Source: Cyanobacteria bacterium UBA9579 (GTDB lineage: Bacteria > Cyanobacteriota > Vampirovibrionia > Gastranaerophilales > UBA9579). Taken from it: DNA of 6,457 bases. The position numbers were made by a program, and so were the translations under genes. The notes beneath the pieces are model-generated. The model did no database searches and was not told the origin of the DNA. It saw nothing but the letters and a program-made list of their open reading frames with translations. This document shows, one piece after another, positions 5,589 to 6,457 of this stretch. The stretch's first letter is position 1. Every line of letters begins with the position of its first letter. Location of the stretch: positions 9,081 to 15,537 of the forward strand of contig DNSU01000179.1 in NCBI GenBank assembly GCA_003499585.1, written 5' to 3'.

Positions 5589-6457
5589 ATGAGAGAGTTA
5601 GTGGATAATAGTATAAAAATAATATTGTTATCAATAGCGTTATCTGCAAGTTTTATGATTTCTTCTAAGACTTATGCTGACTTAGGAAAGATTTATTCTG
5701 CCAAGAAACCTGATCAAACTCCGGTTGAGCAGATAAAAGTGCGTGAAAGGTATACTCCGCCAAGTAGGGCTTATGACAGAAAAAATGCCGTAGTTCACAA
5801 AAAGACGAAAAGATGGCTTAACGGCAAGCCGGCTATGGTTAATACACTTGTCATAAATCCTAAAAAGAGTGGAGTTATTATAAAGCCTTCTTTTGGGTCA
5901 TATTTTATCAATAGTGTAAAGAGTGTAAAAGAGATAGTAAATATTGAAACTGCACTGGCTGGAATAAATGCCTCTTATTTCAAACCTGATAATGGTGCAC
6001 CTCTTGGATTAGCTGTAGTTGATGAGGAGATTATTACGGGCCCTTTGTATAGAAGGGTTAGTTTTGGTATCACCAAAGACAGAGAATTTAAAATGGATAA
6101 GGTTGATATTACAGGTAAAATTACTATAGGAGATAATTTAGAATTCAGACTTTTTAATATTAATCAGCCTGTCTTTAGTAAATATGATTTTACTGTTTAT
6201 ACAGACAAATGGGGAAAGCATACTCCAAAAACTTCCGAGCATTATTCACATATAGTTGTGCATCGGAATAAGGTGCAGTATATCAAAAATAGCAGTGTAT
6301 CTATACCAAGAGGAGGCTATGTAGTTGTAGGACCTCACTATCGTGTTGCGGGGAAAATACAGCAATATGATAAAGTTAGCTATGCTGCAAAATTAATACC
6401 TGAGGATTGGAACGATAATGTTGAGTCTGCAATCAGCGGTGGGCCATATCTGGTAAA
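5589..6457 (+). CDS. Exported NAGPA/DUF2233-type phosphodiester glycosidase, incomplete at the window end
   Basis: The frame is open from ATG at 5589 to the last base, giving 289 complete codons; the C-terminus is outside the window. Residues 1-30 form a signal peptide (hydrophobic about 11-24, likely cleavage after TYA), so the mature protein acts in the periplasm, envelope or outside. Residues 31-80 are a basic, Pro/Lys-rich linker. The NAGPA-like domain starts near 83 (MVNTLVINP) and shows the family core GINASYFKPDNGAPLGLAVVD (125-145), a second-strand block ending GPLYRRVSFGI (151-161) and the late ISGGPYLV (282-289), where the window stops. Members such as the mammalian uncovering enzyme cleave sugar phosphodiesters by removing N-acetylglucosamine from a phosphate; most bacterial members have unknown substrates, with cell-wall polymers or glycans a reasonable guess. 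The Shine-Dalgarno (AAGAGA-like, 5577-5583) is weak. The gene stands alone, divergent from mtnP. Confidence 0.85.
   Translation, partial: MRELVDNSIKIILLSIALSASFMISSKTYADLGKIYSAKKPDQTPVEQIKVRERYTPPSRAYDRKNAVVHKKTKRWLNGKPAMVNTLVINPKKSGVIIKPSFGSYFINSVKSVKEIVNIETALAGINASYFKPDNGAPLGLAVVDEEIITGPLYRRVSFGITKDREFKMDKVDITGKITIGDNLEFRLFNINQPVFSKYDFTVYTDKWGKHTPKTSEHYSHIVVHRNKVQYIKNSSVSIPRGGYVVVGPHYRVAGKIQQYDKVSYAAKLIPEDWNDNVESAISGGPYLV

Overview
The window is AT-rich chromosomal DNA from a diderm bacterium. The evidence for an outer membrane is a TonB-dependent receptor with a signal peptide and plug domain; its frame-corrected barrel ends in Phe. A single-domain YggT protein, an MtnP-type phosphorylase and a NAGPA-type phosphodiester glycosidase beside the receptor would fit the non-photosynthetic relatives of Cyanobacteria (Vampirovibrionia/Melainabacteria). 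That placement is an impression from gene content and composition, not a demonstrated assignment.

Layout from left to right. Bases 1-114 hold the edge of a GGATGAC-type intergenic repeat and a plausible promoter. Bases 115-2207 are a TonB-dependent outer-membrane receptor gene. A single-base frameshift near 1932-1937 ends the first frame at 2028, while the last 90 codons of the barrel continue one frame back to 2207. A short gap with two TATAAT boxes and a good ribosome binding site leads into dnaB (2318-3682, GTG start), the replicative helicase. A 16-bp perfect bidirectional terminator (3683-3720) separates dnaB from a convergent minus-strand pair. That pair, in transcription order, is mtnP (4820-4011, 5'-methylthioadenosine phosphorylase) followed 16 bases later by a YggT-family membrane protein (3994-3740, TTG start behind a near-perfect Shine-Dalgarno).

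Bases 4821-5588 form a 768-base non-coding gap. It carries the mtnP promoter, a 163-base structured repeat element (5180-5342), and a candidate promoter for the last gene. That gene (5589 to the window end, incomplete) encodes an exported NAGPA/DUF2233-type phosphodiester glycosidase. It has no stop codon inside the window.

The genes do not form a single pathway: nutrient uptake, replication, methylthioadenosine salvage, a membrane protein and an envelope or secreted glycosidase lie side by side under separate promoters. I see no clear new multi-gene system. The observations most worth checking are the two-hairpin repeat element with a paired base change, the duplicated C-x8-C motif ahead of the receptor plug, and the receptor frameshift.
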